A stretch of 36,669 nucleotides of DNA, from NCBI GenBank assembly GCA_002400845.2, contig NVRK02000067.1, positions 1-36,669 of the forward strand, written 5' to 3'. Positions within the stretch are counted from its first letter, which is position 1; the number at the start of each line of letters is the position of its first letter. Below, one piece after another: positions 23,758 to 31,243 of the stretch. The notes below the pieces were generated by a model. It saw nothing but the letters and a program-made list of their open reading frames with translations. It was not told the DNA's origin and made no database searches. The stretch is from Hyphomicrobiales bacterium. Its GTDB lineage: Bacteria > Pseudomonadota > Alphaproteobacteria > Rhizobiales > Rhizobiaceae. A program made the position numbers and the translations under genes.

Positions 23758-24836
23758 GTGAAACTGACAATGAACATGAAAATGAAACTCGCATCATTGA
23801 CGCTAAGAAAAAGGGCGAAGATGAAGTCGCACCTGTTGTTGGTAATGCTGACGTAGCATTGCGCCCGCAAACGCTTGATGATTTTGTCGGACAAAAACAA
23901 GCGCGCGAAAATTTAAAAATATTCATCGAAGCTGCTAAAAAACGTGGTGATGCGCTGGACCATGTTTTGTTTGTTGGGCCTCCCGGTCTTGGTAAAACAA
24001 CTTTGGCTCAAATAATGGCAAAAGAATTGGGCGTTAATTTTCGTTCGACCTCTGGTCCTGTGATTGCAAAAGCTGGAGACCTTGCGGCATTGCTCACAAA
24101 CCTTGAAGATGGTGATGTTTTATTCATTGACGAGATACATCGCTTGTCGCCAGCCGTTGAAGAAATATTATATCCTGCGATGGAAGACTTTCAACTGGAT
24201 TTAATCATTGGCGAAGGGCCAGCCGCACGTTCTGTCAAAATTGATTTAGCGAAGTTTACATTGGTTGCGGCAACTACAAGATTAGGTCTTTTGACAAATC
24301 CGTTGCGCGATCGTTTTGGTATTCCTGTTAGACTAAATTTTTATACGGTTGAAGAATTAGAATTCATTGTGTCGCGTGGTGCACGTTTGTTACGCCTGCC
24401 AATGAATGAAGCAGGGGCAAATGAAATAGCGCGGCGCGCGCGTGGTACACCACGCATTGCTGGCAGGTTGTTGCGCCGTGTTCGTGATTTTGCAAATGTT
24501 GGTGAAGCTGAAATTGTTGATGCAAAAGTGGCTGATGCCGCACTTACCCGTTTAGAAGTTGATAAAATGGGCCTTGATGAGTTGGACCGAAGATATTTAA
24601 ATCAGATAGCCAAAAATTTTGGTGGTGGGCCTGTCGGAATAGAAACCATTGCGGCTGCATTGTCTGAACCGCGCGATGCGATTGAAGATATTATTGAGCC
24701 GTATTTAATTCAGCAGGGCTTTATTCAGCGTACCCCTCGTGGTCGCACCATGACGGCTAATGCTTGGAAACATATGGGGCTTACTATGCCAAAAAGCGCG
24801 GCAGGCTCTCAAAACGAATTGTTTGACGAGGAGTAA
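23754..24836 (+). CDS. ruvB: Holliday junction branch migration ATPase RuvB
   Basis: 360-residue hexameric AAA+ motor that drives branch migration with RuvA. Walker A is GPPGLGKT (residues 75-82), Walker [10 protein letters not shown], sensor 1 [20 protein letters not shown], and the arginine finger region [17 protein letters not shown] follows. The winged-helix C-terminus ([38 protein letters not shown]) is complete. The acidic ~30-residue N-terminal extension ([12 protein letters not shown]) is longer than in E. coli. The ATG overlaps the upstream membrane protein's stop. It ends 12 bp from the convergent MOSC gene with no terminator visible. Confidence 0.97.
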   Translation: MSETDNEHENETRIIDAKKKGEDEVAPVVGNADVALRPQTLDDFVGQKQARENLKIFIEAAKKRGDALDHVLFVGPPGLGKTTLAQIMAKELGVNFRSTSGPVIAKAGDLAALLTNLEDGDVLFIDEIHRLSPAVEEILYPAMEDFQLDLIIGEGPAARSVKIDLAKFTLVAATTRLGLLTNPLRDRFGIPVRLNFYTVEELEFIVSRGARLLRLPMNEAGANEIARRARGTPRIAGRLLRRVRDFANVGEAEIVDAKVADAALTRLEVDKMGLDELDRRYLNQIAKNFGGGPVGIETIAAALSEPRDAIEDIIEPYLIQQGFIQRTPRGRTMTANAWKHMGLTMPKSAAGSQNELFDEE

Positions 24837-24848
24837 TTAGCGAGCTTT

Positions 24849-25931
24849 TTATCTAATCTTCCCATAAGGGCCGCTGACTAAGATTTTCTGGCCGTTTACT
24901 AAGTCCAATTCATTTGCTACTGTAATTGTGATTGCATCGGCATCAATCTTTTCAATATTAGCAGTTACAATATTATCTGCACCCAAATGTAGCCGCATGC
25001 GTTTTCCATTTGTTTGGGGCGTTTCGAGCAAAGGCCAAGGGCTAGCGCTTTTTAATGTTATATGAGTGCCTTCACTGTTAGGCGTAACGTTAGAGATGAT
25101 AGCGAATTTAGGCCAAGTTTGATGAGCGGGTGCATTGGAAACTTGATGGTCTGTGTGCTTTGCTTGTGCAACTCCAATTTCTATCAATTCATCATCAGGC
25201 TTTATGAGGCCTGACTTTACAATATGCGCGCCCATGCCAAAATAACCATGTCCTAAGCGCTCTGCTAAAAGTGCTGGTGTTCTTACATCACGATCTCCAG
25301 TTTTTGGATTAATAGTCGTTGCTGGGCATCTGTCGATTGGGCGGGTGAAAGCAATTTCAGCTTCGCCCAAAGAAAAGAGTTTGCCAGCAAAGCCAAATTC
25401 TTCCCAAGCTGGCAGCCCCTCGATGAGTAAATTTCCTCTGAAGCGATGGGGTGATAATTCGACACCAATAGTTTTAGAAAATTCTCTAACGCTTTCTAAG
25501 TTAGTGACTGACAAAAACGTATCTGAATAATCCCACATACCCAGCGTATGTTTAGTAGATGTACGTTCGATCAAATTTGGAACAAAGTCGCCTTGAGTAA
25601 TGTCGTTCAAAAATTCTGGCAGTATTATAGTGGCTTGGGCGACACTGCTTTTGTTATTGGGATTGAAAGACAGTGATGCGCCATCTGGTTTTGTAATAGT
25701 CCAAAGATTAGCTGATCTATCTAGTTGGAGTTTTTGCATATTGTCATGACGAGAATTGACCATGAAGGCTCGGTTACGCAACCATTTTGTGCCGTCTACC
25801 TCTGGTGAAATTGCAATCGAAAATCTTCTGTCATCGATTAAGCCTGAACCAATTTCTAAATTTGCAGAGTTTAGGTTTTCGCCAATAAAGCTTTTGATTG
25901 GAAATATTGAGATAGATTTTAAGTGTACCAT
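24849..25931 (-). CDS. MOSC domain protein with extra C-terminal domain
   Basis: 360 residues. The N-terminal beta-barrel begins MVHLKSISIFPIKSFIGENL, the usual start of MOSC_N proteins, and the MOSC domain follows (RFRGNLLIEGLPAWEEFGFAG, then AFTRPIDRCPATTINPKTGD), with the conserved Cys in DRCPAT. MOSC domains carry sulfur on a cysteine or bind molybdenum cofactor (moco sulfurase and mARC relatives). About 80 further residues (from about 275, IISNVTPNSEGTHITLKSAS) are beyond the usual MOSC protein end and look like a small beta-rich domain. GGAG lies 7 bases before the ATG at 25931, which is preferred to the open frame's earlier start. The substrate is unknown. Confidence 0.85.
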   Translation of the reverse strand: MVHLKSISIFPIKSFIGENLNSANLEIGSGLIDDRRFSIAISPEVDGTKWLRNRAFMVNSRHDNMQKLQLDRSANLWTITKPDGASLSFNPNNKSSVAQATIILPEFLNDITQGDFVPNLIERTSTKHTLGMWDYSDTFLSVTNLESVREFSKTIGVELSPHRFRGNLLIEGLPAWEEFGFAGKLFSLGEAEIAFTRPIDRCPATTINPKTGDRDVRTPALLAERLGHGYFGMGAHIVKSGLIKPDDELIEIGVAQAKHTDHQVSNAPAHQTWPKFAIISNVTPNSEGTHITLKSASPWPLLETPQTNGKRMRLHLGADNIVTANIEKIDADAITITVANELDLVNGQKILVSGPYGKIR

Positions 25932-26029
25932 TATTTTCTCCGAACAGAATAAAAGCATAAAGTGTGATTTTGCTTTTTGAAGTAGAAAATAGTGACCGAA
26001 ACAATTTTATAGCTTATTTCATATTCTAT

Positions 26030-26353
26030 TTATTTGAGGTCAGCGTGTTTTTCGCCCCAATCTCTAAGAGCAATGAGTGCAGGTCTTAAGTCATGACCCT
26101 TTTGCGTTAAAATGTATTGCGCACGCGGAGGATGGTCTGAATAAAACTGTCGTTCAACAATTTTGTGCTTTTCTAACTTTTTTAAACGTTCAGATAGGGT
26201 GCTAGCACTTAGCGAGGGCAGACTGTTTAATAAGTCTTGGTAGCGCTTTGGGCTTTCAAGTAATAATTCTCGAAGTATTAAAGGCGTCCATTTTTCGCCG
26301 ATAATATCTAAAGCACAGGCCAGCGGACAAGTTTGATTGTAAGATTTTGTCAT
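26030..26353 (-). CDS. HxlR-family winged-helix transcriptional regulator
   Basis: 107 residues from the ATG at 26353; no clear ribosome site is seen, and a TTG at 26368 is also possible. The family pattern is clear: CPLACALDIIGEKWTPLILR at the N-terminus with the conserved Cys9, then the wing helix SLPSLSASTLSERLKKLEKH and YSDHPPRAQYILTQKGHDL. HxlR proteins often sense aldehydes, quinones or oxidants through that cysteine. It is divergent from the MAPEG gene, with a perfect inverted repeat in between, so it probably regulates that gene and itself. Confidence 0.92.
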   Translation of the reverse strand: MTKSYNQTCPLACALDIIGEKWTPLILRELLLESPKRYQDLLNSLPSLSASTLSERLKKLEKHKIVERQFYSDHPPRAQYILTQKGHDLRPALIALRDWGEKHADLK

Positions 26354-26404
26354 TGTATTTTTTAACAAGATAAGTGCAGAAAATAAATAGACTTTTAAAA
26401 TAAA

Positions 26405-26429
26405 AGTAACTAGTAATTATGGAGTTACT
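26405..26429. promoter_or_regulatory. Inverted repeat between HxlR and MAPEG genes
   Basis: AGTAACT (26405-26411) and AGTTACT (26423-26429) are perfect inverted repeats with an 11-bp spacer, located 52-76 bp upstream of the HxlR start. This is a typical layout for a winged-helix dimer operator, and HxlR itself is the natural candidate. Confidence 0.5.
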
Positions 26430-26548
26430 ATGTAATGAATAATATATTGGACTAAATTGTATGATTCTGGGCAAGCAATTTTACGATTGTGTAGCTTGAA
26501 TAAAGTGATGTGAGCCTATTTTAAGACCAAAAATTCATGGAGAGTAAA

Positions 26549-26944
26549 ATGACATTACCAATTACAACCCTTTTAGCTGCTGTACTTGGTCTATGGCTTA
26601 TAATGTTGAGCATGCGTGTTGTAAGTATTCGCCGAAAGCAAAAGATATCAATTGGACATGGAAATAATGATGAACTACATCGTAGGCAAAGAGGGCATGC
26701 AAATTTAATTGAATATGCACCGCTGACAATTGTATTGTTTGCATTAGCTGAAATTCAAAACCAAAATATATACTTTTTAATTGTACTGGCAGCTATGTTT
26801 TTTATAGCTCGTATTGTCCATGGCTGTGTATTTTCATTTTTCAAACCAAATTTAAAACTTCGTACTTATAGTATGCTCGCTACTTTTCTATGTATCGCTG
26901 CACTTTCAATCAGTAATATAATTTTGGTAGTGATGAGCTTTTAA
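26549..26944 (+). CDS. MAPEG-family membrane protein
   Basis: 131 residues with four membrane helices, matching the MAPEG family (membrane-associated proteins in eicosanoid and glutathione metabolism; bacterial members include YecN). The start is MTLPITTLLAAVLGLWLIML, and the family signature is in DELHRRQRGHANLIEYAPLT with the conserved RxxRGHxNxxEYxP pattern. The third and fourth helices follow (FFIARIVHGCVFSFFKPNLK, then MLATFLCIAALSISNIILVV). GGAGAG lies four bases before this ATG (26549), which is preferred to the ATG at 26537. Divergent HxlR gene suggests induction by an electrophile or oxidant. Substrate unknown. Confidence 0.9.
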   Translation: MTLPITTLLAAVLGLWLIMLSMRVVSIRRKQKISIGHGNNDELHRRQRGHANLIEYAPLTIVLFALAEIQNQNIYFLIVLAAMFFIARIVHGCVFSFFKPNLKLRTYSMLATFLCIAALSISNIILVVMSF

Positions 26945-27027
26945 TCGCCTTAATTGTTACAGCCTTAAATTTGTCGTTGTTTAACGCGTGAAATGATATA
27001 TTTTATGCTAATGATAATTGTTTAAAG

Positions 27028-27480
27028 GTGAGCAAAGTGCGCAATACAGTAGAGCTTTCAAATAAGTTGATTGAAAATGGGCACGAAATGCAAGTGCGTG
27101 TCTATTATGAAGATACTGACTTTTCAGGCGTTGTGTATCATTCTAATTATTTGAAATATATGGAGCGTTCTCGCACAGAATGGCTAAGACACCTAGAGGT
27201 GTTTCATACTGATTTAGAAAAAGAGAAATCCGCTTTTGCTGTTCATAAAATGAATTTGCATTTTGGTCCTCCAGCCGTGATTGATGATCTCTTGACCATT
27301 CGTACCATTCGTAAAAAAATGGGTGGTGCTAGAACCTTTTTGCGCCAAGAAGTCTTGCGTAAAGAAGAAGATGGTTCTGAAACATTATTACTAGGCGCTG
27401 ATATAGATGTTGCCTTTATTCATCATGGTGGTGGGGCGAAACGTTTCCCTGATGAGTTGCGTAAAAAGCTAGGTGGTTGA
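27028..27480 (+). CDS. ybgC: Tol-Pal-associated acyl-CoA thioesterase YbgC
   Basis: Hotdog-fold thioesterase that opens tol-pal clusters; the E. coli enzyme hydrolyses short acyl-CoAs and associates with phospholipid enzymes. The active-site segment VRVYYEDTDFSGVVYHSNYL (residues 23-42) has the catalytic Asp and the conserved Tyr/His. The rest, MERSRTEWLRHL and KRFPDELRKKLGG*, is complete at 150 residues. The start is a GTG at 27028; a second GTG at 27037 has AAAGG upstream and is possible. Unlike the usual arrangement, tolQ does not follow directly: the last 82 bases before the final codons (27395-27476) are duplicated at 28503-28584, on the other side of an unknown gene. The reading frame of ybgC itself is intact. 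Confidence 0.95.
   Translation: MSKVRNTVELSNKLIENGHEMQVRVYYEDTDFSGVVYHSNYLKYMERSRTEWLRHLEVFHTDLEKEKSAFAVHKMNLHFGPPAVIDDLLTIRTIRKKMGGARTFLRQEVLRKEEDGSETLLLGADIDVAFIHHGGGAKRFPDELRKKLGG
27395..27476 (+). repeat. Left copy of the 82-bp direct repeat (in ybgC 3' end)
   Basis: Bases 27395-27476 are identical to 28503-28584 (offset 1108). The copies then diverge: here GGT TGA ends ybgC, in the right copy GGC TAG would end it. Both thus encode the same final residues Gly-Gly-stop with different codons. Confidence 0.97.
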
Positions 27481-27501
27481 TTTTAAAGCTTAAGGTTGTG
27501 A

Positions 27502-27543
27502 ATTAGAATTCATTAAGTAATAGTGTTTTTTAGGAATTCTAAT
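27502..27543. repeat. 10-bp inverted repeat at the start of the inserted segment
   Basis: ATTAGAATTC (27502-27511) and GAATTCTAAT (27534-27543) are perfect inverted repeats 22 bp apart, with a T-run in the spacer. They lie between the ybgC stop and the inserted gene and could be a hairpin, an operator or part of an attachment region. Confidence 0.6.
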
Positions 27544-27557
27544 ATCAAGAGGTTGTA

Positions 27558-28514
27558 ATGGGCTGGCGCGGAACTTTAAGAACAATAAATTCGGTTGCTA
27601 GGGCAGCTGAGAAAGAAGTTCAAAGACAACATAAGCAAAACCTAAAACTACAAATTTCAGAAGATGCCGCTGATGCTGTTCTTGTGTGGGAGCAACATAT
27701 AAAAAATCTGATGACAATCCACACTAACCTTGATGACAGTATAAATTGGCAAGAGGTTTTGATATCTGATCCCCCTCAAAAAAATCAACCTTCAGTTCTG
27801 CACCGTAATCCGATTATTCCTAAGGTTAAGTCATTTGAACCTAGTATTCTTGATTTTCTTTCTGGGGGGACTGAAAAAAGAAAAGCAAAGTTAATTTCGG
27901 CCTATAAAGCAGCAAAAGAAAAAGATGCAGAAGAAGATATAAAATCTAACAATAAATTTGAGCTTGAATTTTCAGAGTGGAAAAATGATGTTGATATGGC
28001 ATCTAGATTGATTGCTGGTGACATAAGTGCATTTCGTGAAGTGATTGATGAAATGATGGATGTATTCGCTAAAGACTTGATCGGAAGTAAGATAAACTTT
28101 TCATTTGATGAAAATTTAATTCACGCTGAAGCGGATGTGCATTCTGATGAAATTATTCCAAGCTTTAGGAGAAAGCAGCTTGCAAGTGGTAAGTTATCTG
28201 AAACTAAAATGCCTATTGGTCAATTTAATGAGATATATCAAGATTACGTTGCAAGTGTCTCAATAAAAATTGCAGGTGACTTGTTCCATATTACTCCGCT
28301 AGATGAAGTGTATGTTACTTGCAAATCGAGAATGCTGAATACACAAACAGGCCACCAAGAGTCTAAGCCAATTTTATCTGTTAAATTTGTTAGAGATACA
28401 TTTAGGGGATTAGATTTAGAATATATAGATCCCTCAGATTCATTAAATAACTTTATTCACAATATGGATTTTAAGAAGGCCAAAGGATTCTTACCAGTTG
28501 ATGCGCTGATATAG
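27558..28514 (+). CDS. Unknown 318-residue protein carried by the inserted segment
   Basis: I cannot name a family. The N-terminus (MGWRGTLRTINSVARAAEKE, then VQRQHKQNLKLQ) is basic and helical, probably coiled-coil. The middle (residues 110-160) is also charged and helical (KLISAYKAAKEKDAEEDIKS). The C-terminal half is a mixed alpha/beta region with patterns such as IYQDYVASVSIKIAGDLF, LNTQTGHQESKPILSVKF and FIHNMDFKKAKGFLPVDAL. I recall unnamed proteins with the same two C-terminal patterns and end, so the gene is probably full length. It has no signal peptide or membrane helix. Its stop codon (28512-28514) lies inside the duplicated ybgC sequence, in another frame. AGAGG precedes the ATG. 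Context suggests an accessory cargo gene; function unknown. Confidence 0.8.
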   Translation: MGWRGTLRTINSVARAAEKEVQRQHKQNLKLQISEDAADAVLVWEQHIKNLMTIHTNLDDSINWQEVLISDPPQKNQPSVLHRNPIIPKVKSFEPSILDFLSGGTEKRKAKLISAYKAAKEKDAEEDIKSNNKFELEFSEWKNDVDMASRLIAGDISAFREVIDEMMDVFAKDLIGSKINFSFDENLIHAEADVHSDEIIPSFRRKQLASGKLSETKMPIGQFNEIYQDYVASVSIKIAGDLFHITPLDEVYVTCKSRMLNTQTGHQESKPILSVKFVRDTFRGLDLEYIDPSDSLNNFIHNMDFKKAKGFLPVDALI

Positions 28515-28584
28515 ATGTTGCCTTTATTCATCATGGTGGTGGGGCGAAACGTTTCCCTGATGAGTTGCGTAAAAAGCTAGGTGG
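28503..28584 (+). repeat. Right copy of the 82-bp direct repeat (detached ybgC 3' end)
   Basis: A non-translated copy of the ybgC 3' end, followed by GGC TAG, which would finish a YbgC protein identically (...KKLGG). It supplies the last codons and stop of the inserted gene in another frame. It probably marks the original junction between ybgC and the tolQ leader. Confidence 0.95.
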
Positions 28585-28632
28585 CTAGTGGTTTGATCTA
28601 ACCAGGCTAAAAATAGCCTAATTATAAGTATT

Positions 28633-28654
28633 AAGCGTTAGAATCCTAACGCTT
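28633..28654 (+). terminator. Perfect hairpin after the inserted segment
   Basis: AAGCGTTAG (28633-28641) and CTAACGCTT (28646-28654) form a 9-bp stem with a 4-nt loop. No U-run follows (CGTTTACC), so it may be a weak terminator, an mRNA-stabilising hairpin or a relic of the original ybgC-tolQ spacer. Confidence 0.5.
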
Positions 28655-28842
28655 CGTTTACCATAATTCTTTATTAAATTAATCAATTGGTTTGGCTTTT
28701 GGCTGAGCTTTAGGCCTTTTTTGGGTTTGATGTTCAATCACGCCATTGTTTGACCAAGTTTTTCAGGTTTTCGTAGCCTAGCCATTGTTGCGCGAATTAG
28801 CGTTGTGCAAATAAGCAACATGAGCGGGGCTTTTCTTATAAG

Positions 28843-28862
28843 TGGTTTCTGCTTGGAAACCA
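28843..28862 (+). promoter_or_regulatory. Hairpin immediately before the tolQ ribosome site
   Basis: TGGTTTC (28843-28849) pairs with GAAACCA (28856-28862) over a 6-nt loop, and the AAAGGA ribosome site (28863-28868) follows directly. It could set the mRNA 5' end or modulate tolQ translation. Confidence 0.4.
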
Positions 28863-28874
28863 AAAGGACTTTAA

Positions 28875-29627
28875 ATGGACGTGACGACTATATTTGCGAT
28901 TTCTTCGGCATTTGCCCAAGGCGTTGAAACAGGTACGCTTGAAGCTGCTGGAGATCATTCTTTAATTGGTTTGTTTATACAAGCTGGCTTTATCGTAAAA
29001 TTTGTTATGATTGGTCTGTTGATTGCTTCTGTCTGGAGCTGGGGTGTGATGGTGGATAAATACATTTTATTCGCAAAGACAACACGCCAGTTTAACCGTT
29101 TTGAAGATGTCTTTTGGTCGGGTCGTTCGTTAGAAGAATTGTATCAGTCTTTGGCTGATAAAAATCCAACTGGTATGGGTGCGCTGTTTATGGCGGCCAT
29201 GAAAGAATGGAAAAAAAGCTTTGAACGCGGAGCGCATTCGCAAATTGGCTTGCAAACAAGAATAGACAAAGTTTTAGATGTTTCGCTTGCAAGAGAAAGT
29301 GATAGTCTTGAAAAGCGCTTGGGCTTTTTAGCAACGGTTGGTTCTGCCGCACCTTTTGTTGGTTTGTTTGGTACGGTTGTGGGTATCATGACATCGTTTC
29401 AGGCGATTGCGGGTTCTAAGTCGACAAACCTTGCTGTTGTTGCACCTGGTATTGCCGAAGCATTGCTTGCGACAGCACTTGGCCTAATGGCTGCTATTCC
29501 AGCGGTTATAGCTTATAATAAATTCTCGTCAGATGCAGGCAAATTAACATCTCGCTTAGAAGGTTTTGCAGATGAATTTTCAGCCATACTTTCGCGTCAA
29601 ATTGATGAAAAAACATCTAAACGTTAA
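28875..29627 (+). CDS. tolQ: Tol-Pal system proton-channel protein TolQ
   Basis: 250-residue inner-membrane protein of the MotA/TolQ/ExbB family; with TolR it turns the proton gradient into force on TolA for outer-membrane constriction at division. Three membrane segments are visible: LFIQAGFIVKFVMIGLLIAS near residue 40, then the pair LGFLATVGSAAPFVGLFGTV and AEALLATALGLMAAIPAVIA near residues 155-215 with the conserved small-residue faces. The extended N-terminus before helix 1 is typical of rhizobial TolQ. It starts the contiguous tolQRAB run, although the inserted segment now separates it from ybgC. AAAGGA lies 6 bases upstream of the ATG. Confidence 0.97.
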   Translation: MDVTTIFAISSAFAQGVETGTLEAAGDHSLIGLFIQAGFIVKFVMIGLLIASVWSWGVMVDKYILFAKTTRQFNRFEDVFWSGRSLEELYQSLADKNPTGMGALFMAAMKEWKKSFERGAHSQIGLQTRIDKVLDVSLARESDSLEKRLGFLATVGSAAPFVGLFGTVVGIMTSFQAIAGSKSTNLAVVAPGIAEALLATALGLMAAIPAVIAYNKFSSDAGKLTSRLEGFADEFSAILSRQIDEKTSKR

Positions 29628-29686
29628 AACCAATATTAGCTGTACGATTTTAAAATACTCTTAGGTGGTATTTAAGGAAAACTATA

Positions 29687-30127
29687 ATGGGCATGTCTAC
29701 AGGAAGATCTGGTGGTAGTCGCAGAAGGCGCGGCAAACGTAACCAAATTATGAGCGAAATTAACGTTACACCCTTTGTGGATGTGATGTTGGTGCTGTTA
29801 ATTGTTTTTATGGTTGCTGCACCACTTTTAACCGTTGGGGTGCCTATTGATTTGCCCGAAACACAGGCAAAGGCACTTAGCTCGCAAACACAGCCAATAA
29901 GTTTGTCTGTAAATAATAAAGGGCAAATTTTTCTACAAGAAACTGAAATTCCAATGAATGAGATTGTAGCGAAATTAAGCGCGATTGCCAAAAATGGGTA
30001 TGAAGAGCGTATCTATGTGCGCGGTGATAAAACAGCGGATTATGGCGCTGTAATGCAAGTGATGGGGTTGATTTCGCAAGCGGGTTATAAGCGCCTGGCG
30101 ATGGTTACTCTACAAGAACAAAAATAG
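29687..30127 (+). CDS. tolR: Tol-Pal system protein TolR
   Basis: 146 residues with a basic cytoplasmic N-terminus (GGSRRRRGKRNQIMSEINVT), a single transmembrane helix (FVDVMLVLLIVFMVAAPLLT) containing the ion-path Asp at residue 32, and a periplasmic ExbD/TolR domain (LSVNNKGQIFLQETEIPMNE). TolR forms the stator with TolQ. A ribosome site AAGGAAAA precedes the ATG. It is 59 bp after tolQ, and tolA follows after 14 bp. Confidence 0.96.
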   Translation: MGMSTGRSGGSRRRRGKRNQIMSEINVTPFVDVMLVLLIVFMVAAPLLTVGVPIDLPETQAKALSSQTQPISLSVNNKGQIFLQETEIPMNEIVAKLSAIAKNGYEERIYVRGDKTADYGAVMQVMGLISQAGYKRLAMVTLQEQK

Positions 30128-30141
30128 GTCTGCTGGTTTAA

Positions 30142-31197
30142 ATGAAAATTGGTGTTGTACTTTCTAGCGTTGCACATGCGGCACTCCTTTCTTGGGGATT
30201 GCTTAGCATAAAAGCGCCTGCGCCATTGGAAGTTGCCGAAGTAGAATCCATTAGTGTAGAAATCATTTCTTTTAGTGATATATCAGAAGCTGTGCAGGGT
30301 GAAAAAGAAGCAGACTTGCGTGATACGCCTGCACCTATTCCGACAAAAAGACCAGATGCTAATTTAGAGGCAAAAAATGTTGGCGATACAAAAGTTGATG
30401 TAAAAACGGAACGTGAAGAAAAGCTCGTTGAAAAAATCGTCGAAGTGAAAAAGGCCGCACCGCCAGCGCCCACCCCAACACCGCGCCCAGAAGTTGCGCC
30501 AGATCCTCAAACAACAAAAGAAGAAGCGCCAGCACCAACGACAGAAGTTGCCGCTTTAACACAGCCTGCTGTCCCAATTTCTGCTCAGCCAATAGCAGAA
30601 GAAACACCGATTGTTGAAAAAGGCGAGCAATTTGCAAAATTGCCTATAAGTGTTGCGGCTCCTGCAAAACGTCCTTCGCCCCCCAAACCAAAAAGCGCAG
30701 AAACGACTGATCGTAAAAAATCAAAAGAGCCTGCAAAAAAGAAAACGGCTACGTCTGATAGTAAAAATAAATCTAAGGCAGATGCTTTAGCCGCTTTAAT
30801 TAATAAGCAAAAACCTACAGCAGCAGGTTCTAAAAGCACAAAAAAACAAGCATCGCTTGGCACTAAAAAACCCTCTAAAGGCAAGAAATTAAGTCGCAAC
30901 GAGATGGATGGTTTGCGATCTGCAATTGAAGGGTGTTGGTCTGTGCCAGCTGGCCTTGCCGAAGCAGAAAATTTGCGTGCCACAGTTATCATGAATTTGA
31001 AAAAAGATGGTACAGTTAATGGTAAACCGATTGTAACAGTAAGTGGTGGCAGTAAAAGACAACAACGAACGTTTGCAGGGAGCGTAAAGCGCGCTGTTCT
31101 AAATCCTCGTTGTCAGCCTTATTCTCTACCAAAAGATAAGTATGATACGTGGTCAGAAGTTGAAGTAAACTTTAGCGCTGCTGATATGTTTGATTAA
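30142..31197 (+). CDS. tolA: Cell envelope integrity protein TolA
   Basis: 351 residues. An N-terminal hydrophobic helix (VVLSSVAHAALLSWGLLSIK) anchors it in the inner membrane. A long Pro/Ala/Lys/Glu-rich middle region (about residues 60-260, for example KKAAPPAPTPTPRPEVAPD) spans the periplasm. The C-terminal globular domain is the energised end contacting Pal (IEGCWSVPAGLAEAENLRAT, then AVLNPRCQPYSLPKDKYDTW) with two cysteines. The low-complexity middle is shorter than in E. coli, as in other rhizobia. It links the TolQR motor with TolB/Pal. Only a weak ribosome site is seen, so translation may be coupled to tolR. Confidence 0.95.
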   Translation: MKIGVVLSSVAHAALLSWGLLSIKAPAPLEVAEVESISVEIISFSDISEAVQGEKEADLRDTPAPIPTKRPDANLEAKNVGDTKVDVKTEREEKLVEKIVEVKKAAPPAPTPTPRPEVAPDPQTTKEEAPAPTTEVAALTQPAVPISAQPIAEETPIVEKGEQFAKLPISVAAPAKRPSPPKPKSAETTDRKKSKEPAKKKTATSDSKNKSKADALAALINKQKPTAAGSKSTKKQASLGTKKPSKGKKLSRNEMDGLRSAIEGCWSVPAGLAEAENLRATVIMNLKKDGTVNGKPIVTVSGGSKRQQRTFAGSVKRAVLNPRCQPYSLPKDKYDTWSEVEVNFSAADMFD

Positions 31198-31243
31198 TTA
31201 AATAAATTTTGTTCAATTTAGAGCGGAAATAGGAAGTTATACT

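Larger units (their letters stand above)
27477..28584 (+). mobile_element. 1.1-kb insertion between ybgC and tolQ, flanked by an 82-bp direct repeat
   Basis: The segment from the ybgC 3' end through the right repeat copy is 1108 bp. It holds one gene of unknown function, an inverted repeat in front of it (27502-27511 with 27534-27543) and no integrase, transposase or inverted-repeat termini. The geometry resembles site-specific integration into a gene's 3' end, where the element brings in a replacement gene end, or a homologous exchange with DNA from a related strain. Calling it mobile is inference; the duplication itself is plain in the sequence. Confidence 0.55.

Noticed and set aside
28503..28588. 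The right repeat as a truncated ybgC pseudogene
   Set aside because: It is only about 28 codons of the 3' end without a start, and its sharp ends equal to the left copy fit a junction duplication better than decay of a second gene.
30359..30992. Long reverse-strand open frames opposite tolA
   Set aside because: They are by-products of the low-complexity Lys/Pro/Ala codons of tolA and have no starts or motifs of their own.
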